NCBI GenBank assembly: GCA_964402955.1
Contig: CAYOEZ010000024.1
Coordinates: 1 to 32,460 of the forward strand
DNA length: 32,460 nucleotides
Reading direction: 5' to 3'
Source: CAYOEZ01 sp964402955
GTDB lineage: Bacteria; Chloroflexota; DTOL01; DAOUCN01
Shown here: piece by piece, positions 14,882 to 22,351 of the stretch
How the letters are laid out: each line of letters begins with the position of its first letter
How positions within the stretch are numbered: the stretch's first letter is position 1
The notes under the pieces: generated by a model
What the model was told of the DNA's origin: nothing
What the model saw: only the letters and a program-made list of their open reading frames with translations
The model's database searches: none
Program-made: the position numbers and the translations under genes

Positions 14882-15589
14882 ATGAATGACGACAAGCGGG
14901 TTACCTATGCTCCCATGATCAGGGACATGCCGGCCACGGAGCGCCCGCGCGAGCGGCTGCGCGACTTTGGCGCCGGCGCACTCTCATCGGCTGAGTTGCT
15001 GGCCATCATCCTGCGCACCGGGACGAGGGGCCAAAACGTGCTCAGTATGGCCACTGCTCTGATTTCTAGCTTCGGGGGGCTGTCAGGACTGGCGAAGGCC
15101 AATTTGCCCGAGCTGCAGAGGGCGAAGGGCCTGGGCTTTGCCAAGGCGTGTGACCTGAAGGCCGCGCTCGAGCTAGGGCGGCGCATGGCTGGCGAACACC
15201 CGGCCGACCGTGATGTCGTTACGTCGCCGCAGGACGTCATGAACTTGCTTGGACCGGAGATGAGCCTCCTCGATCAGGAGCAATTGCGTGTCGTCCTGCT
15301 CGATACCCGCAACCGCGTGCTGGCAATGCCCATTGTCTATTCCGGCAACGTCAACACCTCCGTGATACGCGTTGGCGAGCTCTTCCGCGATGCGATCAGG
15401 TATAACGCGGTGGCTATGGCTGTCGTACACAATCACCCGTCTGGCGATCCAACGCCGTCGTCAGAGGACGTTGCCGTCACGCGGCTGATTGTCGAGGCCG
15501 GCAAACTGCTCAATGTCGACGTGCTCGACCACATTGTGATCGGCGGTGGCCGCTGTGTCAGTCTCAAGGAGCGGCGTCTGGGCTTCTAG
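14882..15589 (+). CDS. radC: RadC family JAMM-motif protein
   Basis: A 235-residue protein with the usual two parts: an N-terminal helix-hairpin-helix region (about 20-105; RDFGAGALSSAELLAIILRTGT, then KGLGFAKA) and a C-terminal JAMM/MPN metal-binding domain. The zinc motif is complete: His183-x-His185, then PSGDPTPS and Asp196. The family was once linked to DNA repair; that role is disputed and the biochemical activity is not settled. AAGGAG lies 6 nt before the ATG. It is the first gene of a nine-gene plus-strand run, followed after 54 nt by a glycosyltransferase. Confidence 0.94.
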   Translation: MNDDKRVTYAPMIRDMPATERPRERLRDFGAGALSSAELLAIILRTGTRGQNVLSMATALISSFGGLSGLAKANLPELQRAKGLGFAKACDLKAALELGRRMAGEHPADRDVVTSPQDVMNLLGPEMSLLDQEQLRVVLLDTRNRVLAMPIVYSGNVNTSVIRVGELFRDAIRYNAVAMAVVHNHPSGDPTPSSEDVAVTRLIVEAGKLLNVDVLDHIVIGGGRCVSLKERRLGF

Positions 15590-15643
15590 CACGGCGGCGG
15601 CATTCGAGCGACACTCTGAAGCGAGGTTCCCAGTGAGGACACG

Positions 15644-16420
15644 ATGAGCCAGTCTCCCTCGATCTCGATCCTGTTTCCGGCCTATAATGACGGCGGCACG
15701 ATTGCCAGCATGGTTGTTGCTGCACTCATTACCGTGCGCCAGCTAAGCGATGACTATGAAGTGATCGTGATCAATGATGGCAGTTCAGATTACACGCCTG
15801 AGGTGCTGGACGAGTTGGCCATCGTTTACGCCCCTCATGTGCGCGTCATCCATCACGAACAGAACAGCGGCTATGGCGGGGCGCTGCGCTCAGGCTTCGC
15901 TGCCGCTACTAAGGAGTGGCTATTCTACACCGATGGCGATGCGCAGTATGACCCGCACGAACTGAAGCTGCTGGTCGCCGCCATGGCTGACGGCGTCGAC
16001 GTGATCAACGGCTACAAGATCGAGCGCAATGACCCGCTGCATCGCATTCTGATCGGCCGTCTCTACCAGTTTGGCGTGCGATCCATGTTTGGTCTCAGGC
16101 TGAAGGATGTCGACTGTGATTTCCGCCTGATGCGGAGAAGCATTTTCGATACCGTCCACCTGGAAGCAGCCAGCGGGGTGATCTGCGTCGAGCTGATGTC
16201 CAAGGTGCAGTATGCCGGATTTGGCCTGGCCGAGGTTCCGGTGCATCACTTCCACCGCGCCTACGGCAAGAGCCAGTTTTTCAACTGGCGGCGCATACTG
16301 CGCACACTCACGGCGCTGGCACGCTTGTGGTGGCGCATCAGGCTGCCGTTGTTGCGGGGCCGCCAGGCCGACGTGGCTCAAGAGATCAGGGGCGCGCACG
16401 CAGATCCTGTCAAGAGGTGA
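15644..16420 (+). CDS. Family 2 glycosyltransferase, dolichyl/polyprenyl-phosphate sugar synthase-like
   Basis: A 258-residue GT-A enzyme of the DPM1/ArnC type, which moves a sugar from a nucleotide donor onto a polyprenyl phosphate. Signatures are ISILFPAYNDGGTI, VIVINDGSSDYTPE, the acceptor-side YGGALRSGF, and the DxD motif YTDGDAQYDP followed by GYKIERNDP. The C-terminus has no membrane helices, so this is a soluble or peripheral form. Start ATG with GAGGA 4 nt upstream. The next gene, an SDR, starts 7 nt later, and aminotransferase and methyltransferase genes follow, so the four probably build and transfer a modified sugar. The polyprenyl diphosphate synthase at 27574 could supply the lipid, though it is in a different operon. 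Confidence 0.9.
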   Translation: MSQSPSISILFPAYNDGGTIASMVVAALITVRQLSDDYEVIVINDGSSDYTPEVLDELAIVYAPHVRVIHHEQNSGYGGALRSGFAAATKEWLFYTDGDAQYDPHELKLLVAAMADGVDVINGYKIERNDPLHRILIGRLYQFGVRSMFGLRLKDVDCDFRLMRRSIFDTVHLEAASGVICVELMSKVQYAGFGLAEVPVHHFHRAYGKSQFFNWRRILRTLTALARLWWRIRLPLLRGRQADVAQEIRGAHADPVKR

Positions 16421-16427
16421 GAACGTG

Positions 16428-17429
16428 ATGGCTGCAGGTTACGGAGACTACTATCGGGCCAAGCGCGTGATGATAACCGGCGGGCTGGGGTTTATCGGCA
16501 GCAACCTGGCCCGCCGCCTTGTCGAACTGGAGGCCAACGTGCTGCTGGTGGATTCTCTCATCCCCCAGTATGGCGGCAACTTGTTTAACATCAATGGCAT
16601 CGAGGACCAGGTGCGCGTCAACATCGCCGATGTGCGCGATGAAAACAGCATGGACTACCTGGTCAAGAAGCAGGATGTGATGTTCAACCTGGCTGGCCAG
16701 GTCAGCCACATCGATAGCATGCGCGATCCGTACACGGACCTTGAGATCAATACCCGTGCGCAGTTGTCGATCCTGGAAGCTTGCCGCAAGAATAACCCGG
16801 CGATCAAGATCGTCTACTCGAGCACGCGCCAGATTTACGGCAAACCTGACTATCTGCCGGTTGATGAGCGCCACCTTGTGCACCCGACCGATGTGAACGG
16901 TATCAACACGATGGCGGGGGAGTGGTATCACATCGTGTACAACAACGTGTATGGCGTGCGCGCCACATCGCTGCGCCTGACCAACACCTACGGCCCGCGT
17001 ATGATGGTGAAGACCGACCGGCAAACGGCGTTGGGGTGGTTCATTCGCCTGGCCATGGACGCGCAGACGATACAGATCTTCGGCGACGGGCAGCAGAAAC
17101 GTGACTACACGTACGTCGACGATGTGGTCGAGGCGTTGCTGTTGGCGGGCGCGAACGAAGCGTCCAACGGCGAGGTGTTTAACCTGGGCGGGCTGGAGCC
17201 GGTAAGCCACTTGCAGTTGATTCGCACGTTGTGCTCGGTTGCGGGGTGCGGCAGCTACCAGATCGTTCCCTTCCCGGCCGAGCGCAAGGCCATCGATATC
17301 GGCGACTTCTATGCTGACTACAGCAAGATTCACATCGTGCTTGGCTGGCAGCCAGTGGTGGGACTGAGCGAAGGGCTGAAGCGGACCATCGATTTCTACC
17401 GTGCGAACCGCGGGTACTACTGGACATAA
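16428..17429 (+). CDS. Extended SDR, NAD-dependent sugar epimerase/dehydratase
   Basis: A 333-residue protein; I chose ATG 16428 (AGGTGA 7 nt upstream) over the long upstream extension that overlaps the previous gene. The Rossmann motif GGLGFIG is at 18-24, DVRDENSM and NLAGQVSH are at the expected sites, and YSSTRQIYG (130-138) gives the catalytic Ser/Thr. LRLTNTYGPRM and YVDDVVEALLLAG are typical of RmlB/GalE-like enzymes. The tyrosine-lysine pair YxxxK is not present: the aligned segment is NGINT (157-161) before MAGEWYH. The reaction is therefore uncertain; it might be a decarboxylase, a dehydratase using another base, or an inactive partner. It sits between a glycosyltransferase and a DegT aminotransferase, which would use a keto-sugar product. 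Confidence 0.86.
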   Translation: MAAGYGDYYRAKRVMITGGLGFIGSNLARRLVELEANVLLVDSLIPQYGGNLFNINGIEDQVRVNIADVRDENSMDYLVKKQDVMFNLAGQVSHIDSMRDPYTDLEINTRAQLSILEACRKNNPAIKIVYSSTRQIYGKPDYLPVDERHLVHPTDVNGINTMAGEWYHIVYNNVYGVRATSLRLTNTYGPRMMVKTDRQTALGWFIRLAMDAQTIQIFGDGQQKRDYTYVDDVVEALLLAGANEASNGEVFNLGGLEPVSHLQLIRTLCSVAGCGSYQIVPFPAERKAIDIGDFYADYSKIHIVLGWQPVVGLSEGLKRTIDFYRANRGYYWT

Positions 17430-17490
17430 CGTTGCGCTGCATAGCCATAGTCCCTGCAACGCACCACAAAGCGCAGCAATGGGGAGCGTC

Positions 17491-18597
17491 ATGACGGTTC
17501 CTGCTTTTGATCTCTCTCGCCAATATGCGGCCATCAAGCCCGAAATGGACGCGGCGATCGCGGGTGTGCTGGCCGAGGGCAGCTTCATCCTGGGCGAGAA
17601 CGTAACCGCATTCGAGGATGAGTTCGCTGAATACTGCGGCGTCTATCATGCCGTGGGCGTTGGCTCAGGTACGGAAGCTCTTCACATTGCATTGCTGGCG
17701 CTTGGCATCGGCGCAGGCGACGAGGTAATCACTGTTCCGCACACGGCCGTGGCAACCGTGGCTGCCGTCGAGCTTGCCGGAGCGAGGCCAGTGCTCGTCG
17801 ATGTCGACCCGCAGACGATGACGATGGATGCGCGCCTGGTTGAAGACAAGATCACCCGCCGCACCAGAGCCATCCTGCCCGTCCATCTCTACGGCCATAC
17901 GGCTGATCTCGATCCGCTGCTGGCGCTGGCGCGGCGCAAGAACCTGGCGCTCATCGAGGACTGTGCGCAGGCGCACGGCGCAGAGTATCACGGCAAGCGC
18001 GCCGGCTCCTTGGGCATTGTTGGTTGCTTCAGCTTCTACCCGACCAAGAATCTGGGCGCATACGGCGATGGGGGGATGGTCGTCACCAGCGACGTGGCTG
18101 TTGCGCGGCGCTTGCGGCTCTTCCGTGAATACGGATGGGAGCAGCGCTATGTCAGCTCGGTGCGCGGCGGCGTGAACAGCCGCCTCGATGAGCTGCAGGC
18201 GGCGATTCTGCGTGTCAAGTTGCGGCATTTGGACGAGTGGACGAACGCTCGCCGCGCCAGAGCGGCACAGTACAACGAGGCGCTGGCGGGTTCGGCTGTG
18301 CTGACGCCGGTGGAGAAGAGCTTTGCTCGCCACGTCTATCACTTATACGTCATTCGCAGCCAGCGACGGGATGCGCTGCGCCAGTATCTGAAGGATAACG
18401 GCGTCGGGACGGCGATTCACTACCCCGTTCCCGTGCACTTGCAGCCTGGCTATGCTGATCTCGGGAGCGGGCGCGGCTCATTCCCCGTCAGCGAGCAACT
18501 GGCCGGCGAGATACTCTCTCTGCCTATGTTCCCTGAGTTGACGGCAAAGGAAACGCAGCAAACGGCAGCACTCATCTGCCAGTTCGAGGCGCGCTAG
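17491..18597 (+). CDS. DegT/DnrJ/EryC1-family sugar aminotransferase
   Basis: A 368-residue PLP enzyme that transaminates a nucleotide-linked keto-sugar. GVGSGTEALHIAL (56-68) holds the phosphate-binding turn, EDCAQAHG (156-163) contains the Asp contacting the pyridine nitrogen, and SFYPTKNLGAYGDGG carries the Schiff-base Lys186. The C-terminal GTAIHYPVPVHLQPGY is a family marker. ATG 17491 follows GGGGAG by 4 nt; ATG 17479 is a possible alternative, while the longer frame from 17401 starts inside the upstream gene. The sequence resembles 3-amino sugar enzymes (FdtB/QdtB type), but the position aminated cannot be read. It follows the SDR by 61 nt and the methyltransferase follows 4 nt later. 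Confidence 0.9.
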   Translation: MTVPAFDLSRQYAAIKPEMDAAIAGVLAEGSFILGENVTAFEDEFAEYCGVYHAVGVGSGTEALHIALLALGIGAGDEVITVPHTAVATVAAVELAGARPVLVDVDPQTMTMDARLVEDKITRRTRAILPVHLYGHTADLDPLLALARRKNLALIEDCAQAHGAEYHGKRAGSLGIVGCFSFYPTKNLGAYGDGGMVVTSDVAVARRLRLFREYGWEQRYVSSVRGGVNSRLDELQAAILRVKLRHLDEWTNARRARAAQYNEALAGSAVLTPVEKSFARHVYHLYVIRSQRRDALRQYLKDNGVGTAIHYPVPVHLQPGYADLGSGRGSFPVSEQLAGEILSLPMFPELTAKETQQTAALICQFEAR

Positions 18598-18601
18598 TCT
18601 C

Positions 18602-19348
18602 ATGGATGCCAGCGAATACACGACAATGTACGAGGTCGAGGACCGTCACTGGTGGTATAGTGGCATGCGCGCGATCACGCGCATGCTGCTCGACAAATAC
18701 ACACGCCCACGTCTGCCTGCGATCCTCGACGCCGGCTGTGGAACGGGCGCCAACCTTGTCTTGCTCAATTCCTACGGCGCTGCCACCGGCGTTGACATCG
18801 AGCCTGCTGCGCTGGCTCTGTGCCGGCAGCGGCGCCTGTCTCGGCTGGCGCGGGCGTCGGTAACCGAATTACCCTTTGCCTCCGCCAGTTTCGATCTGGT
18901 GACGTCGTTTGAGGTGCTCTATCATCTGGACGTCAGCGACGACCAGGCAGCGATCAACGAGTTCTACCGCGTGCTCAAGCCGGGCGGGTGGCTGCTGTTG
19001 CGCCTGCCTGCGCATGACTGGCTGCGTGGGCGGCACGACGTGGCAGTGCATACGCGCCACCGCTATACGACGGCTGAGGCGCGGGGTAAGGTTGAGGCGT
19101 CTGGCTTCAGGATTGTGCGCCTGAGTCATGCCAACTGCCTGCTTTTTCCGCTGGCGCTGGCGAAGCGCGTCGCAGAGAAGGCGCTGCCGCCGAGCGAAGG
19201 TTCCGACGTGGGGCCGCCGCCGCGCGGCAACCGGATTCTGGCGGCGATTCTGGGCCTGGAAGCAGCCTGGCTGCGCCGCTGGCCGCTGCCCTGGGGACTG
19301 ACCGTTCTTTGTCTGGCGCGCAAGCCGCAGGAAGGCGACCATGCCTGA
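18602..19348 (+). CDS. Class I SAM-dependent methyltransferase
   Basis: A 248-residue protein. Motif I ILDAGCGTGANLVLL (41-55) binds S-adenosylmethionine, GVDIEP is the acidic loop, and ELPFASASFDLVTSFEVLYHL and VLKPGGWLLLRLPA match later motifs of the Methyltransf_11 group. The N-terminal YEVEDRHWWYSGMR is often seen in methyltransferases of polysaccharide clusters. By position, directly after the aminotransferase, an aminosugar or another glycan precursor is a likely substrate; this is inference. The last 8 nt overlap the mutM start. Confidence 0.88.
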   Translation: MDASEYTTMYEVEDRHWWYSGMRAITRMLLDKYTRPRLPAILDAGCGTGANLVLLNSYGAATGVDIEPAALALCRQRRLSRLARASVTELPFASASFDLVTSFEVLYHLDVSDDQAAINEFYRVLKPGGWLLLRLPAHDWLRGRHDVAVHTRHRYTTAEARGKVEASGFRIVRLSHANCLLFPLALAKRVAEKALPPSEGSDVGPPPRGNRILAAILGLEAAWLRRWPLPWGLTVLCLARKPQEGDHA

Positions 19349-20162
19349 GCTACCTGACATCGAGGTGATCAAGGACTTCCTGGCGGCGCACGTGGCCGGC
19401 CAGCGCATCGAGTCGGTCGATCATGTCGGCGCGATTGTCGTGCGCAGTTTGCTGCCGGGCGACCCTGCGTCCATTCTGGTGGGGCGAACGATCACGGGCG
19501 CCGCGCGGCGGGGCAAGTTTCTGCTGCTGCCATTGGACAGCCGCACGCAGATTGTCATCAACTTCATGCTGTCGGGCAGGCTGCTCTACTGCCCGCCCAC
19601 GACGCGGCTGACCACGCGCACCTACCTGGTGCTCGGCCTGTCGGGCGGCTTGCACCTGCGCTACCAGGATGCGACGCAGATGGGCAAGGTTTACTTGACG
19701 GACGACGTGCTCAAGATCCCCACCTATGGCGAGCAGGGGCCGGATGCTCTGGACGCGAGTGTAACGCTCGACGTCTTCCGCGAGCGCCTGCGCCGCCATG
19801 CGGGCGAGATCAAGGGCATCCTCACCAATCAGTCCTTCGTGGCCGGCATCGGCAACGCCTACGCCGACGAGATACTCTTCCGCGCCGGTATCTATCCCTT
19901 TCGCAAGCGGCCACAGCTTTCGCCTGCCGAGATCGAGCGTGTCTATGACGCCATGCACACGGTTCTTACCGAGGCGCTGGCCGTCATCGGCCAGCGCATG
20001 GGCGACAACATCCAAGAGGAGATACGCGATTTCCTGCTGGTCCACGGCAAAACCAACCAGCCTTGCCCGCGTTGCGGCGCGCCGGTTTCCCTGGTGTCGG
20101 CGAGCCGCATCACCAATTTCTGCCGCTCCTGCCAGCCGGGAACACTGATACGCCAAACATGA
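19341..20162 (+). CDS. mutM: Formamidopyrimidine-DNA glycosylase
   Basis: A 273-residue base-excision repair enzyme for oxidised purines such as 8-oxoguanine. The N-terminus MPELPDIEVI gives the catalytic Pro2 and Glu3, Lys59 in ARRGKF corresponds to the conserved DNA-contacting lysine, GIGNAYADEILF is the helix-two-turn-helix region, and the C-terminus carries a four-cysteine zinc finger (CPRC...CRSC). All parts needed for activity appear present. The start overlaps the methyltransferase end by 8 nt and the stop overlaps the following gene (ATGA). A Nei (endonuclease VIII) assignment is less likely given the PELPDIE start. Confidence 0.93.
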   Translation: MPELPDIEVIKDFLAAHVAGQRIESVDHVGAIVVRSLLPGDPASILVGRTITGAARRGKFLLLPLDSRTQIVINFMLSGRLLYCPPTTRLTTRTYLVLGLSGGLHLRYQDATQMGKVYLTDDVLKIPTYGEQGPDALDASVTLDVFRERLRRHAGEIKGILTNQSFVAGIGNAYADEILFRAGIYPFRKRPQLSPAEIERVYDAMHTVLTEALAVIGQRMGDNIQEEIRDFLLVHGKTNQPCPRCGAPVSLVSASRITNFCRSCQPGTLIRQT

Positions 20163-20704
20163 AGATAGAGATAACCCACAGCAAGCGCCGCAAGAGCACT
20201 GTGAGCGCCCGGCTCGATGGGGAGACGCTCCTTGTTCAGGCCCCGTCAGGAATGCCTGACGCCGAACTGAAGACGATCATCGAGAAGCTAAGCGCCCGCC
20301 TGGTCAACCGGCAGAAGCGCCGCGATCTCAATGATGCGAAAGGTCTCACGCAGCGCGCCCAGGAACTGAATAAGCGGTACTTCAAAGGGCAGTTGCGCAT
20401 CGCAGCCATCGAGTACGTGACCAACCAGAACAAGCGCTACGGTAGCTGCTCGCCGCGCACGCACGAGGTACGCGTTTCACATCGCCTGGCGACCGTGCCG
20501 GCCTGGGTGCGTGACTACGTGCTGGTTCACGAGCTGGCGCATCTCGTGCATCCCAATCACGGCAAGCGCTTCTGGGCATTGGTCAACAAGTACGCGCTGA
20601 GCGAGCGGGCGCGGGGCTACCTGATGGCCCTGGGCATGGAAGACACAAGTGACGCCAGCGGCGAGCAGAGTGAGGAGACGCCGGCTGAGGAGGTTGAGGA
20701 GTAG
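20159..20704 (+). CDS. YgjP-type M48-like zinc metallopeptidase
   Basis: A 181-residue protein of the YgjP/WLM group. The start is ATG 20159, overlapping the mutM stop as ATGA; the longer frame lies within mutM. The metal motif His124-Glu125-x-x-His128 with a third ligand His134 is complete in VHELAHLVHPNHGKRFW. Upstream, NKRYGSCSPR is the conserved family motif. The last 25 residues are very acidic and lack conservation. Substrate and role are unknown for the family. trmD begins immediately after the stop. Confidence 0.9.
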   Translation: MKIEITHSKRRKSTVSARLDGETLLVQAPSGMPDAELKTIIEKLSARLVNRQKRRDLNDAKGLTQRAQELNKRYFKGQLRIAAIEYVTNQNKRYGSCSPRTHEVRVSHRLATVPAWVRDYVLVHELAHLVHPNHGKRFWALVNKYALSERARGYLMALGMEDTSDASGEQSEETPAEEVEE

Positions 20705-21448
20705 ATGGAAGCTGACATCCTGACGCTCTTCCCGGCCATGTTCCAGGGCCCGCTGACAGAGAGCATTATCAAACGCGCCGTCGACGCCGGCCTGCTCACC
20801 GTGCGTGTGCACAACATACGCGATTGGACATGGGACAAGCACCACGTCGCTGACGATTATCCCTACGGCGGCGGATCAGGGATGGTCATGAAACCTGAGC
20901 CTCTGTTTGCCGCCGTCGAGGCTGTGCTTGCCCTCCCTTCGACCGACCCCAATCCACCCGTGATCCTGATGACGCCACAGGGGCGTGTATTCAACCAGGC
21001 CATAGCTCATGAGTTGGCGCGCCACCCCCGGCTGGTGTTCATCTGTGGCCACTATGAGGGCGTCGACGAGCGTGTGCGCGGGCATCTTGTGACGGATGAG
21101 TTGTCGATCGGCGACTATGTTCTCACCGGCGGCGAGTTGCCAGCAATGGTCGTGTTGGACGCTGTGGCGCGCCTGACGCCCGGCGTGCTGGCGCCCGGCT
21201 CTCTGGGCGAGGAATCGCACAGCGCAGGGCTGCTCGAGTACCCGCAGTACACGCGTCCCCCCGACTTTCGCGGTTGGACGGTTCCTGAGGCGCTGCTTTC
21301 CGGCAACCACGGCGCGATTGCCCGCTGGCGGCGGCGTGAAGCGCTGCGGCGCACCTGGCAGCGCCGCCGTGACCTGCTGGCCAACCTTGACTTGACGCCG
21401 GAAGACAAGCAATTCCTCGATGATCTTGCGCAGGAGAACGGGGAATGA
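20705..21448 (+). CDS. trmD: tRNA (guanine-N1)-methyltransferase
   Basis: A 247-residue SPOUT enzyme that makes m1G37 in tRNAs and prevents +1 frameshifting. Family markers are DILTLFPAMF, DYPYGGGSGMVMKPEPLF, FICGHYEGVDERV and the knot sequence SIGDYVLTGGELPAMVVLDAVARLTPGVL. The start codon abuts the previous stop, and the end of the previous gene (GAGGAG) serves as ribosome site. In many bacteria trmD sits in rpsP-rimM-trmD-rplS; here it is between a metallopeptidase and gdpD, so it has been relocated. Confidence 0.96.
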   Translation: MEADILTLFPAMFQGPLTESIIKRAVDAGLLTVRVHNIRDWTWDKHHVADDYPYGGGSGMVMKPEPLFAAVEAVLALPSTDPNPPVILMTPQGRVFNQAIAHELARHPRLVFICGHYEGVDERVRGHLVTDELSIGDYVLTGGELPAMVVLDAVARLTPGVLAPGSLGEESHSAGLLEYPQYTRPPDFRGWTVPEALLSGNHGAIARWRRREALRRTWQRRRDLLANLDLTPEDKQFLDDLAQENGE

Positions 21449-22224
21449 ACCATTGGCGTGAGCGGCTCAGCCAGCGCAGCTATCTGCGCATCGGCCATCG
21501 CGGCGCGGCCGGCCTCGAACCACAGAACACGTTGCGGGCCTTCAGGCGCGCCATCGACCTGGGTGTGGATGGCGTCGAGCTGGACGTGCGCAAGACATTG
21601 GACGGGCAGTTGGTTGTGGTTCACGATGAAGACCTGGCGGAGTCGAGCAACGGGCAGGGATTGGTGCATAAGCGCACGCTGGCCGAGTTGCGGCAGCTCG
21701 ATGCCGGTCAAGGAGAGCGCATCCTCACGCTGGACGAGGCGCTGCACGCGCTGGCAGGAAAGGCGCTGATCGTTGTTGATCTGAAGACGCTGGATGTCGA
21801 GCAGGACATGATTCAGTCTGTGGCCGCGCACGGTGTGCAGGATGATGTCCTGGTCTGCTCGTTGCTGCCGGCCAGCCTGCGCCGCGTGAGGGCGCTGGCG
21901 CCCACACTTCTCACCGCCATCTCCTATCCCGAGGACAAGGGCGGGGCGAGCAACAAGCCCTACCTCGCTCCGGCGGTATCGGCTGTGCTGGCCGTGCTGC
22001 GGGCCACGCTGCCCTGGCGCATTGGCAGGATGATGGACGAGGCGCAGGCCGACGCTACGATGCTGTATTACAAGCTGATCACGCCGTCCGTGGTTGGGGC
22101 GGTTCATCGCCGGGGCGGGCTGATCGGCGCATGGACTGTGGATACTGCGGACAGCATTGCCCGCATGCGCTCGGCAGGCGTGGACAGCATCACGAGCAAT
22201 TACCCCGATCGGCTCGTCCCGTAG
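21445..22224 (+). CDS. Glycerophosphodiester phosphodiesterase
   Basis: A 259-residue TIM-barrel enzyme that hydrolyses glycerophosphodiesters to glycerol-3-phosphate and an alcohol. The family segment is HRGAAGLEPQNTL (18-30), with catalytic His18 and metal ligands Glu45 and Asp47 in VELDV, and His60 in VVHDEDL. The usual PENT motif reads PQNT, so one metal-ligand Glu is Gln27; Glu25 lies two residues away and might substitute. No signal peptide is seen, so the enzyme is probably cytoplasmic. It overlaps trmD by ATGA and is the last gene of the run; a terminator follows at 22261. Confidence 0.9.
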   Translation: MNHWRERLSQRSYLRIGHRGAAGLEPQNTLRAFRRAIDLGVDGVELDVRKTLDGQLVVVHDEDLAESSNGQGLVHKRTLAELRQLDAGQGERILTLDEALHALAGKALIVVDLKTLDVEQDMIQSVAAHGVQDDVLVCSLLPASLRRVRALAPTLLTAISYPEDKGGASNKPYLAPAVSAVLAVLRATLPWRIGRMMDEAQADATMLYYKLITPSVVGAVHRRGGLIGAWTVDTADSIARMRSAGVDSITSNYPDRLVP

Positions 22225-22260
22225 CCTGACGCCAGGCTGAAGCCATGCGCTACAAAGACG

Positions 22261-22306
22261 AAGCCCTGCGGGCTGAATCGCGGCGAGCGGACAGCCCGCA
22301 GGGCTT
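22261..22306 (+). terminator. GC-rich hairpin terminator after gdpD
   Basis: A perfect 15-bp stem (22261-22275 with 22292-22306) is followed by TTGTT. It lies 37 nt after the GDPD stop and suits rho-independent termination of the nine-gene run. Confidence 0.78.
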
Positions 22307-22317
22307 TGTTCATGTAG

Positions 22318-22337
22318 CACGGCGCTTTAGCGCCGTG
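22318..22337. terminator. Short hairpin between converging genes
   Basis: CACGGCGC and GCGCCGTG (22318-22325 and 22330-22337) pair around a TTTA loop. It lies 14 nt after the beta-mannosidase stop, read on the minus strand, and could terminate that gene. The wording, with the surrounding TAGCACGGCGCTTTAGCGCC, also resembles a dispersed repeat. Confidence 0.55.
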
Positions 22338-22351
22338 GCTCTGCGGCATCG

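Noticed and set aside
16410..17588. 392-codon frame antisense to the SDR
   Set aside because: Opposite a conserved SDR and spanning into the next gene; no motif found.
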